Assembly: GCF_023078275.1 (NCBI RefSeq)
Contig: NC_062994.1
Location: 9,743,545 to 9,807,544 of the forward strand
DNA length: 64,000 bases
Reading direction: 5' to 3'
Source: Leguminivora glycinivorella
Taxonomy: Eukaryota; Arthropoda; Insecta; Lepidoptera; Tortricidae
Shown: in pieces, positions 12,201 through 24,200 of the stretch
Numbering within the stretch: the stretch's first letter is position 1
How the letters are laid out: every line of letters starts with the position of its first letter
Position numbers and translations under genes: made by a program
Notes under the pieces: model-generated
What the model was told of the DNA's origin: nothing
The model's database searches: none
The model's input: only the letters and a program-made list of their open reading frames with translations

Positions 12201-15200
12201 ATATGTCCGCCTCGGATTTGTCCGCCGGGCAAGCCGCGGATCGGATCAGATCCGAGCCTTGCCCGGCGGACCAATCCGTACGTGTATGGCTAATCGCGGA
12301 TCAGCGGGCCGATTTTGGAGTCTCACGCGTTCGAATTCAGAAAATTGTCACTGAAAATAATAGGCAAGTCACCGTTTTCAACCGGTATTTTAGTGACAAA
12401 ATCCCGTGTGCGAAATTCAAAATCGCCCTCCAGATCCGAAGCTCGGCCGGCGGACAAATCCGTACGTTAAAGCTGTTAATGAAACACGATAGTACCGCAA
12501 CCATCATATGCCTCACTCTCATTCCCGTGTTCGTTACTTTTACGACATAATTGTACCAAGTTAATTATGATTTAGCGAAGATTGTTAATAGTTATTTGTT
12601 ATACAAGGGGGCAAAGTTGTATTTTAACGCCGAGTGTGGAATTGAAAAACTAGCAAGTGAAAGGGTTCTATAGTTGAACCACGAGCGAAGCGAGTGGTTC
12701 GAAAATAGAATCCTGAACTTGCGAGTTTTTTAACACACGAGAAGTAAAATACATTTGCACCCGAGTGTAACACAAAACTTTTCCCCTCACTACAGCGAGG
12801 AAACTACAACGCAAAAAATGCGTTTATCACTGCTTCCAGTAGTTCCACAGGTGGTAAATCATCTTTATTACTAGATTCACCTACTTTTATCAATTTTAAA
12901 GCAGTTGATTTGACTTTATTCAAGTTCAAGTTACTTTACCCACTAGTGGATAAAATGCGTTTTTACCCGCTGGTATTAAAGGACAAAACACGTGTTTCCG
13001 AGCTAGTGAGGGGAAAAAGTAGTAAAACTAAATGATTTTGCAGAGCAATCTAAATATCTAGGACAACTAAACTAGGTTTTGTTAATTTTAAGTGTCGTCT
13101 TCATCATCGGCCTTGCGTTAATCCCGGCATTTGCCACGGCTTATGGCCTGGAGTCCGCTATGACAACTAATCCCAAGATTTGGCGTAGGCACTAGTTTTA
13201 CGAAAGCGCCTGCCATCTAACCTTCCAACTAGGGATGTACCGACTATTGATTTGGCCGACTAGGCCGACTACCGACTAGTCGGCACTAGGGTGGCCGATT
13301 AGTAGGCTAGTTGGCGAAAACAGTTTTTCGACTAAATTCACATTTTGAATGTCGTCTTTGGTCCTTCGTTCACGCTTTTCATGTTTTTTTACAGGTTGAA
13401 AGGTCCATGAGAATATTTATGTACATTTTCCATTTTTAACAACCGGTTTGGCATAGCAGGTAGTGAATTAGTGATCCTGCCTATGAAGTTGATTGTCCTT
13501 AGTTTCTGTGATGACTGATATTTGTTGTTTTGACTAAGAAAGGCATAACAAGTAGGTATAATACAACCACATCAGCTGTTGATTTATCTTTGTACTGTTT
13601 TTCTATCACTTGTGAAGTGCCGACTAATCGGCCTTTTTTGCCGACTAATCGCCGACTACAAAAGTGGCCGGATAGTCGGCTTTCCCGACTAGTCGGTACA
13701 TCCCTACTTCCAACCCAAAGGGTTACTACTGTAACTAGGCCTTATTGGAATTAGTCCGGTAATCCCGGATTGAAAGTCGCACGCTGTTACCGCTGGGCCA
13801 CCAGCAAGTTTAGTGTCATATTATTAAAGGAAAATATTTTGACAGTTCGAATTTGATGCCTCCTGTACTTGACGTCTGGGACGTGGATACAGTATAAAGC
13901 GCCACCTACCCGCCCTCGGTCACCACACAGTTACCACCTGTTTAATATGATCTGTGCACCTGCCTAACATTAGTATTAAGTTACTTAGTTTAGGTATTGG
14001 CGTAAAATAATATTATGTTGACCTGCTTAAAATTTTTGCATACAAGATTTTTTTGTTATTTGTGTCTTTCTAAACCATGTTTGTACCTATATTTATAGTT
14101 TTTAAGCATTATTTAAGAGAGTTGTGATTGTTTTAATTTTAGATATTTTTCTATGAACAAAATTTTATCTTATCTTATCTTATCTTACCTGTCAACAACG
14201 CAACCCGTCTTATCTCACTCATACAAGCATGGTACGCGTTCACCTACACTAGCTTAGACTGTGGGCATAGGAACGCGCTCTTGCATTATATTTGATCGCC
14301 ATTATCCGAGGTGTGGCATGGGCCTAGATCCTTCTCTAGTCCGTCTGTCCGTGTAGATCCGTCTCTAAAACGTAGAACACCCACATTTCAAACCTATGGA
14401 AGGAGAGCAATATACTTTTTCAACTAAAATTAATAAAAAAATATTTTCCAGACTACAAACCATGCAAGCCAGCCATGGAGGACAACGTGGCCACATTCAT
14501 GCTGGACCTACAGGATCCACACACCTGTGGGGTCACGAGAGTGCTCAACAAACTTACTGTAAGTTACTAGTGTAGACCTGTAGTGTAGACCTGTAACCTG
14601 TAGTGTAGAGAAGTGGAGGCGGTGGCCACATTCATGCTGGACCTACAGGACCCACACACCTGTGGGGTCAGGAGAGTGCTCAACAAACTTATTGTAAGTT
14701 ACTAGTGTAGACCTGTAACCTGTAGTGTAGAGCAATGGAGGCGGTGGCTACATTAATTCTGGACTTACCAAAGATCTAATTATTTTATTGAATATTTTTC
14801 GATTTGTTCTTTGTTTTGTTCCCTAGTTGTATAGATGGCAGCACCATCGCTCTCGCTATATCGTAATCCTGCAAAGGATTCGTATAGGAGGTGCAAGCAC
14901 TAATTGCTCGCCCTTAGAGTTGGTCAAAGGTGCCTAGCCTTATCAGAGATAACATACACTAGAAAATTTCGTCGGGTACCACGGCGGGCGGGTGGTCTAG
15001 TGGTGAAGACGTTAGCCGCGTAAGCTAAGACCCGGGTTCAATTCCCGGCTCGGCCACCAGTGGGCCTTGCCGTTTTTTCTTTCGTGTATGATATCTATTT
15101 CAATTTATAATTTATATATAGTAGTGTGACGTCTTGAAAAAATAACAAATCGAAAAATATTCAATAAAATAATTTGATTTGTTCCCTAGTTGTAAACTTA

Positions 15201-18200
15201 CTGTAAGTTACTAGTGTAGACCTGTAACCTATCGTGTAGAGCAGTGGAGGCGGTGGCCACATTCATGCTAGATCTACAAGATCCACACACCTGTGGGGTC
15301 ACGAGAGTACTGAACAAACTTGTAAGTACTAGTGTAGACCTGTAGTTTGGACCTGCGGAGGCGGTGGTCACATTAATCCTGGACTGACAGGACCCACACA
15401 CCTGTGGGGTGAAAGGGGGTCCTAATTATTAGTTAAGTAGTGCACTTGTCTCACGGTCCCGCGCTCCCTTTACGATGTCGCTAGTGTCGCTACATCTCCC
15501 TGGAAATAGCCAACCTACGAAAATAAAGCGATGGCGTAAAAAGGTCTAACGTAAAAATGAAAGATTTTACTGCATTAAAATTTATGTCACGTCACACCTT
15601 ATCTCCTCAAACCTTTCAGAAATAATAGAATTATGAGCAAAGGTACGGAGTAACCGAATTAAGGATATTTCTGAGATATTTCACACTTTTCTTTGAAAAT
15701 TGAATTTCTTGGTCCAATTCCTGACACAATATTTTATTAACACGTTAATGCGCAAGACGTCAATGTACGTCTACCTACGTATTTTGTACTTTTTACAAGC
15801 TTTTATTCAACTTGCCTTGTTAGTATGTTAGTGTGCGTCAAAACGTAGAAGCTTTTGACCCACTTTCCGGTTTCCGTTTGAGCTCAAATTTTGCACAGAT
15901 ATGCAAATCACGTGACAATGCAACATTATGGTATCATGGAGTTGATCTGATGATGGAGCAGGAAGATGGTCATAGGAACTCTGTTATGAAACGTCGTATC
16001 CCCATCGAGTAAGGGGTTTTTAGAAACGTCTCGGAGAGCAGTAGATGACTGTTGAAAGAAAGGTACAGGTCGGCGATAAAAGCTTGTGCCAAAATGAAAT
16101 TAAAAAAAAAAACTTTTTATTAACACATTCAGTGCTAGTGCGTGTTACGGATATTCCATAAATTAAATCTTTATTTTTGAGTTTGATTTCAGTTATAATT
16201 AGAATTTCTTAGTAAAAAGTTACTTTTCTTTACTGGCCCCGTAGCCGAATGGCATTTCTCCGACGCCAAACGAAAACGAAACGCCGCGAAAGTTAGTCTG
16301 GCTCTGTCGCGCCAATACGCAAGAGCGATAGAGATAGATATCTATTAGCGTTTCGTTTCGTGAGCGTTTGTGCCATTTGGCTACGCACCCTGTTTAGATA
16401 TCTATTTCACTTTATAATTTCAATAGACTTACTTACTTATTATTATTTTCCAGGGCAAACGCACGTTTTACCACAAGATCGTGATAGAAACGGCAGGCGG
16501 TCGCGAAACGCACACGGTGCGTTGCGTGGCTGCTGGGAAACGCGTCGCTAGGGCTGTGGACTTCCCTTTAGACCTCATTGAGCCTGAGTAAGTATATCGG
16601 CAGGGGCGGCTCACTCCGCGATTCTATCGCGGCGCTACAAGTAGTACAAGTACATGCTGGCGGCCGCGAGTTCGCGGCCTACTCAGGGGTGGCGCGCGTT
16701 CTCACGAAACGCACGTTCGCATTTTCTATTATTACATTTCTTACTTTATGTCGCGAGGTTTTTTTTTAAGGTTTATATGCGATGTCCGCGTGTGGAATGT
16801 CTAACGGCGCTTAGTTGAATAGAAATTTTGAATGAAATAAATACCATAGGACATTCTTACACAGATCTACTATTGATTAAGTCCCACGGAAAAGTTAAAT
16901 AAGGCTTGTGATGTTGGAGCTTAAACAAAAAATATAAATACTGTATTTATACCTAGAAAGTACCCAAGATTTGAATATTATAGTATAACATTTTTTCTGA
17001 GTGTATTAATTCGTTTTAATCCATAGGCAACCCTATAGCCGTTCGCAGCGCACGTGTGGCTCGTTTCTTTGTTAGAATTTTGTGGACATTTAAAAAGGCG
17101 GCATTTTACATCAAAGCAGTGGGCCTTCTGTACTTGTACTATTATATATTCTGTGATATCGGCTCAGCCACGCCATTGGTCTAAGCGCGACAGCGGGGAG
17201 CGGCGGCCGACATTGGAGCGAGACACAGCGATGGGACTTTTCATTCGCACGTATGGTTGCCGCTGACCGCTGTCGCGCTTAGACCAATGTCGTGGCCGGG
17301 CCGTAAGTGTGCGGTCTGAATGCACGCTCATATTGGGCGTGCAACGTGGCACGGAGCGGGAGTGCGGCGTGCATGTCAAACAATTGAAGCTCATACCAGT
17401 GTCCTGAGTCGACGCTGTTTAAAATGTACGCATGCTCACCCGTTCCGCCAAACGCCCAATTAGAGAATATCATTACATACACCAACGCCGTGTCTTGCGT
17501 GGGCGACGGTCGCGCGACCGTCGCCGTCGCGTCTCATACTTACATACATACATACAATCACGCCTGTTTCCCAGAGGGGTAGGCAGAGATCACGGATTAC
17601 TATTTACTACGATCCTGACAAATCACTTTCGCTTCACACACTTTCATAACGTACACCTCATACTACCGTACTACACGTGTCTATACTATCGTACGTCTTA
17701 CTTCCATATCGATAAGGTTTGATTTCGTATGCGTCGCATCGCCGTCGCGCGACCATCGCGCGACCGTCGCCCACGCAAGCCACGGCGTAAGAATTTATTT
17801 TTATTGACGACCGGTCTGGCGTAGTTGGTAGTGACCCTGCCTGCTAAGCCACGGTCCCGGGTTCGAATCCCGGTAAGGGCATTTATTAAAAAAAAAAGTC
17901 ATTTATTGTCGCAAATAATTTTAAGGTACAATTACTATTTATATTTTATTATTTGTGTGATGAATGATGAGCACAGATATTTGTTCCTGAGTCATGGATG
18001 TTTTCTATCTATATAAGTATGTATATCGTCGCCTAGCACCCATAGTACAAGCTTTACTTAGTTTGGGGCTAGGTTGATCTGTGTAAGGTGTCCCCAATAT
18101 TTATTTATTTTGGAATACCGTTAGTATAATTGTTGCGCTGTTTTATGCTCGCTGTCTTATAAATTTTAAATTGATAGACTATTAATCTATTATTAGATTA

Positions 18201-21200
18201 TTATTTATTATTTTGACGACCGGTCTGGCGCAGTCGGTAGTGACCCTGCCTGCTGCGCCGCGGTCCCGGGTTCGAATCCCGGTAAGGGCATTTATTTGTG
18301 TGATGAGCACAGATATTTTTTCCTGAGTCATGGATGTTTTCTATGTATATAAGTATTTATATATATTATATATATCGTTGTCTGAGTACCCACAACACAA
18401 GCCTTCTTGAGCTTACCGTGGAGTTCAGTCAATCTGTGTAAGAATGTCCTATAATATTTATTTATTATTTAATATCATTATTTGTTGCAGTGTAATAAAC
18501 ATCACTAGAAACAAACAAGGTTATGGGCCTGATCCCATCCTAGCGGCTGTTGTCAAGCAAAATGGGCAGCAGTAAGTATTTTTTATTAGACAAAAAATTC
18601 AATTACCCTAAAAATATTTCTTACTAGCAGTTGCCCGCGGCTTCGCTCGCGTTAGAAAGAGACAAAAGTAGCCTATATCACTCTCCATCCTTTCAACTAT
18701 CTCCACTTAAAAAATGACGACAATTCATCGCTCCGTTTTGCCGTGAAGGACGGACAAACAAACAGACACACACACTTTCCCATTTATAATATTAGTAATG
18801 ATAAGTGGATTCGCACATGTACACTTGTCTTATTAATCTTTGTGTCTTAGCAACGTTTAACTAATATGTCCAAACACTAATATCTAAAATACATTAACTG
18901 AAATCGAATTTTAGTGAATCAATTTTCACCCCAAATTTGTGTGTGATAAGGAGGGGAATTGAAAGATTTGCGAAGTCCGGCGGTGGCTTCCGTAGCTCAA
19001 TTGGTTAAGAGCCGCGCCGGAAGCGTAAATTTTTCCATTTTTTCCTTTAATATAAAATTTCGAATTTTAGTGATACTGATATAATACTTAAGGGGCTGAC
19101 AACACCCAACTACGCAAAATTTATGTTACTTGCGCAGTTTTTTGAGACAAACTATTAGTTTTAGTAAGGCAGTAAATTATATGTTATTATTCATTATATT
19201 TCAACGAACATCTGACATCACGCTCTCACTTACTCCCATGCGAATAGACCCTTTAGGCGGAGTACGTCGTTTTCTTTACTAGTCACTTTCTCGTTAGGTC
19301 ATTGGGTGTTGTCAGCGTCTTAAATAAATACCGAAACTTCAATCTGAGATCGGTTTGAATACGTTTGAGAACGCAAGACGTCTATAGACGTCATTCTCGC
19401 ACAACACGACCGAACGTGTTACAATCTAATCATCACCGGAGGTTCCCGGCATTTGCCACGGCTAGCGATAGGCCAATTTGCAACTATTAATTTTATTTAT
19501 TAATATCTAAATCCAACTTTGTATCGAAGCGTCTGGTTGAGGTAACTGGTGACCGAAGAGCTGGCGACTTCCTCGCACAACGTATCAGCATTGCGATACA
19601 GCGAGGAAATGTCGCCAGTATCCTTGGTACAATGCCTCAAGGGCCTATTTTAGACATTAGCTAGCTTTTAAGTTTAGTTTCTTATATAATTATGTAAATA
19701 TGTTCATGTAAATAAAGAGATTAATTTATCTATAGTAGGTATATGTGACTTTGTATTTTATCCATACTTTACTTATATATCCATATAATATCATAAATGG
19801 GAAAGTGTGCGAGTCTGTTTGTTTGTCCGTCTTTCACGGCAAAACGGAGCGACGGATTGACGTGATTTTAACACGCTTTTATTAGGTCGTCGTGTATGTA
19901 ACTATAACTATGTAATGGAATCTAAGGAGGCTAATTTAACTATCTTTCAAGGGTCGTAGCGTAATGAAAATTGGCAGCTGTATGTAGTTCTGATGACAAT
20001 ACAATAATATGGTACTGTTGAACTGATCTGATGATGGAGCCGGAAGACATGAACTAGAACTACATGATGGAACATATAGAAAAGTCTTGTAATGAACTTT
20101 GACTACGATTAGGTTTCAAGGTCTGATGATGGAGCCGGAAGATATGAACTGGAACTACATGATGGAACTTCGCATCATAGCTGTTTTTGGGTTTCTTAGA
20201 AAAGTCTTGTAATGAACTTTGACTACGATTAGGTTTCAAGGTCTGATGATGGAGCCGGAAGATATGAACTGGAACTGCATGATGGAACTTCGCATCATAG
20301 CTGTTTTTGGGTTTCTTAGAAAAGTCTTGTAATGAACTTTGACTACGATTAGGTTTCAAGGTCTGATGATGGAGCCGGAAGATATGAACTGGAACTACAT
20401 GATGGAACTTCGCATCATAGCTGTTTTTGGGTTTCTTAGAAAAGTCTTGTAATGAACTATGACCACGATTAGGTTTCAATGTCTGATAATGAAGCCCGAA
20501 GATAGGCACTGGCATTCCATGATGGCATATCATATCATAGTTGTGTTTGCGCTTGTGAGAAAGGCCACGTACTTAATGAACTTTGAACGTTACGTTTTAA
20601 ACGTTATAACAAACCTATTATTGACCGAAGCGAAGCAAGGCCTAAGTTACGAGTAGGTTAGGGTTTTCTTGCGACCCTTAAAAATTGATAACAAAACCAA
20701 AATTGGGGCGGGGGCAAAGCCCCCGCAAAAAAGAAAGATCAACGTAGTATTTAAAATAAGTTGGGTTAGTGTTTTCTTGTAACCTTTAAGAGCAAAACTA
20801 AGGGGGCTTGGGGGGCGAAGCTCCCCGCATAAAAAAAGATCAACGTAGTATTTAAAATAAGTTGGGTTAGGGTTTTCTTGTGACCCTTAAGAGCAAAAGT
20901 AAGGGGGGCTCGGGGGGCGAAGCCCCCCTGATAAAAGAAAGATCAACGTAATATTTATAATGTTGGGTTAGGGTTTTCTTGTGAACCTTAAGAGCAAAAC
21001 TAAGGGAGGTTCGGGGGGCGAAGCCCCATGCAAAAAAGAAAAATCAACGCAGTTTTTAAAATAAGTTGGGTTAGGGTTTTCTTGTGACCCTTTAGAGCAA
21101 AAGTAAGGGGGGCTCGGGGGACGAAGCCCCCCGCACAAAAGAAAGATCAACGTAGTATTTAAAATAAGTTGGTTTAGGGTTTTCTTGTGACCCTCAAGAG

Positions 21201-24200
21201 CAAATAAATAAAACGCATAAAAGAAAGATCAACGTAGTATTTAAAATAAGTTGGGTTAGGGTTTTCTTGTTTCCCTCCAGAGCAAATAAAGGGGGGCTCG
21301 GAGGCCGAAGCCCCCCGCATAAAAGAAAGATCAACGTAATATTTATAATGTTGGGTTAGGGTTTTCTTGTGAACCTTAAGAGCAAAACTAAGGGAGGTTC
21401 GGAGGGCGAAGCCCCATGCAAAAAAGAAAAATCAACGCAGTTTTTAAAATAAGTTGGGTTAGGGTTTTCTTGTGACCCTTTAGAGCAAAAGTAAGGGGGG
21501 CTCGGGGGACGAAGCCCCCCGCACAAAAGAAAGATCAACGTAGTATTTAAAATAAGTTGGTTTAGGGTTTTCTTGTGACCCTCAAGAGCAAATAAATAAA
21601 AGGGGGGCTCGGGGGGCGAAGCCCCCCCGCATAAAAGAAAGATCAACGTAGTATTTAAAATAAGTTGGGTTAGGGTTTTCTTGTTTCCCTCCAGAGCAAA
21701 TAAAGGGGGGCTCGGGGGCCGAAGCCCCCCGCATAAAAGAAAGATCAACGTAATATTTAAAATAAGTTGGGTTAGGGTTTTCTTGTGACCCTTGAGAGCA
21801 AATAAAGGGGGGCTCGGGGGCGAAGCCCCCCGCAAAAAAGAAAGATTAACGTAGTATAGTATATAAAAAAGCGTGGGAATCAAATATTATAATTAAAAGC
21901 ACATAGTTTACTCTTCATCCCAGAAATAGAGACAACTTGAACGATCCATAATTTATTTTTGGCTTTTACATGCATTGATAAAATCGTGTTTTTCTAGTGT
22001 TTTTTAAACTATAAATTTATTTTAAGTGGAGATAGTTGAAGGGATGGATAGTGAAATAGGCTAGTTTTTGTCTCTTTCTAACCCACTTCCCTAAAACGGG
22101 ATGAGTTTGTATAGAGCATTTCGCAATTTTAGAATTTGACGATGGGAAGCCGCGGGCAAAAAATAGTTTATTATAAAAAGACATACGTAAATATATGTAT
22201 ATTATAGATAATATGTATACAATTTTAAATTTCAGAGTGACAGGAGAGATCTCCGTGAGTCCAGGGACGCCTCTGTCCATGGAAATCAACCTGGACGAGA
22301 AATCCAAGTCTGTCTATGGTCTCCTGATCAACTACATGCATGTTACTGACACTGGGAAGCAGCAGGAGACTATTATATTTAATGGGTAAGAGATTTATGA
22401 GGTTTACAAGTCTAGTTCCAAGAACGCACATGTGCGTGGCATCCGTTGGCTCGTTGGGTGGACGACATTCGACAAACTGCGGGACAACTCTGGATGAGAT
22501 TAGCCCTGGCCCCGTAGCCGAATGGCATTTCTACGACGCGAAACGAAATCGAAACGCCGCAGAAAGGTAGTCTGGCTCCGTCGCGCCAATACGCAAGAAC
22601 GATATAGACAAGAAATATTATCGTGAGCGTTTCGTGAGCGTTTGTGCATTCGGCTACGCACACAGGACCGGGATAAGTGGCGTACACGAAGGGAGGCCTA
22701 TGCTCAGCAGTGCGCGATTAACGGCTGAAATGATGATGATGATGATGATGTACCTATAAGGCCAATAACAGGCACGAGAGAGGAACAGCAAATTTCTAGT
22801 GCCAAGAACGCATATGTGCGTTTACCTAGGATTATACTAGCCCTAGATGTGGATGAAGTGGACAGTTTACCTAGTTGTGTGAACCCATGATACGCATCAA
22901 CGGAGAATTAGCGTGAAACGTCAAATGAGTTGATATCCCCCCCTTTTATTGTGAAAGTCATCAATTATCATCCAAATCTTTTTAAATCATTCAAATCTTC
23001 TTTAATTTCTGTTCTTATTTCGAATTTTCATCTATTCAGTTGTTCCGTCGACCCGTACCTCTTCGACAACTTCGTAACGACGGACGATGGAGTGCTGGCA
23101 GCCAAGTTCAGGGCGTTCAAGTTCCCTGACACGTCTTATGTGCAGTTCAAGGGAACCGTTACTGTGTGCCTCGATAAATGTCAAGGGGTAAGTGATTATC
23201 ATAAGTATCATAACATAAGAGGACATTTTGATAGTCTAGCTCGATTGGATTTGGATTTAGTTACACCTAAGCAAATAGTACGACAGTACTCTTTATTATA
23301 CTGTGTCACAGGCTGGGAAAGTGTTAAGTACAGTCATCCAATCGGAACCGGGAAAACTATGTCACAGTGACGTTATAACTCAAATTGTAAGAAATCTCTT
23401 CCTGCTTGTTTTTTTAACATGGTTATAGAGTGCCCTAGGGTTCCAATTGGTTGACTGTACCTATACGGTGATTTTACTTAGTCAGAGCGGCTGGACCAGA
23501 ATTCGAGAAGGTCGCAGTTCAAGTCCTGCCGGATTTTTGAAAAGATGTATATTTTTAATCAAAAGATTTTTAATTAACATGCTCATTTTTACTGAATAAA
23601 TATCCATACTAATATTATAAATGGGAAAGTGTGTGTGTCTATTTGTTTGTCCGTCTCTCACGGCAAAACGGAGCAAGTTAACGTGATTTTTTAAGTGGAA
23701 TGGACTATGGACTATGAAAGGATGGAAAGTGACATAGGTTTTTGTCACTTTTTAACGCGTGCGAAGCCGCGGGTAAAAGCTAGTAATTAAATAATAAGTT
23801 GTTGCCGAAAGCCGTGCGAAATTAATCATCACTCCAGATGATTTTCGTTTCAATTACTTTATCTACAAGGATGCTCATTATATTCAAAATTAAAAATGTA
23901 TTAATTACCCACTAACAGTTGTTTAAAACAAGCTAATTTTATATTTCAGGTACAATGTACCAACGGAGTAACCGGCTACGGACGCCGGCGCAGATCCATA
24001 GCCTCCGGAGACAACTCCAACAAGGTGTATGAGGTGTCTCTGACAACCTTTATTAAGGTTGATTGGAAGGAGGGCGAGAAACAGGCAGGTAATGGTCGTG
24101 ACGCATATGGTGCGTCATCTGAAAAAAAAATTAGAAAGAATTTATAAAGTACATATTTATATCAGGTCGTCAGGGGCATTTATGGACCTCTACGCTTTTG

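Noticed and set aside
12182..12550. Plus-strand 122-codon open frame
   Set aside because: Lies over a palindromic MITE and the GC-rich TIR element; no protein-like pattern.
17432..17722. Arg-rich open frame on the plus strand
   Set aside because: Covers a GC-rich foldback and a retroposon fragment, not a gene.
18213..18290. Candidate tRNA gene (cggtcccgggttcgaatcccgg)
   Set aside because: Head of a repeated retroposon (another copy at 17812); acceptor pairing is poor.
20060..20533. Antisense 157-codon repetitive open frame
   Set aside because: Produced by a 120-bp tandem repeat whose length is a multiple of three; no splice sites or coding signature.
20640..21865. Telomere-like ttaggg motif in each satellite unit
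   Set aside because: One short occurrence per 100-bp unit, not a (TTAGG)n run; probably coincidence.
20640..21865. CRISPR array (regular repeats)
   Set aside because: Eukaryotic context, units are continuous repeats without unique spacers, and no cas genes.
21356..21883. Antisense 175-codon frame in the GC-hairpin satellite
   Set aside because: Frame is a by-product of tandem units; low-complexity translation and unit-to-unit frame changes.
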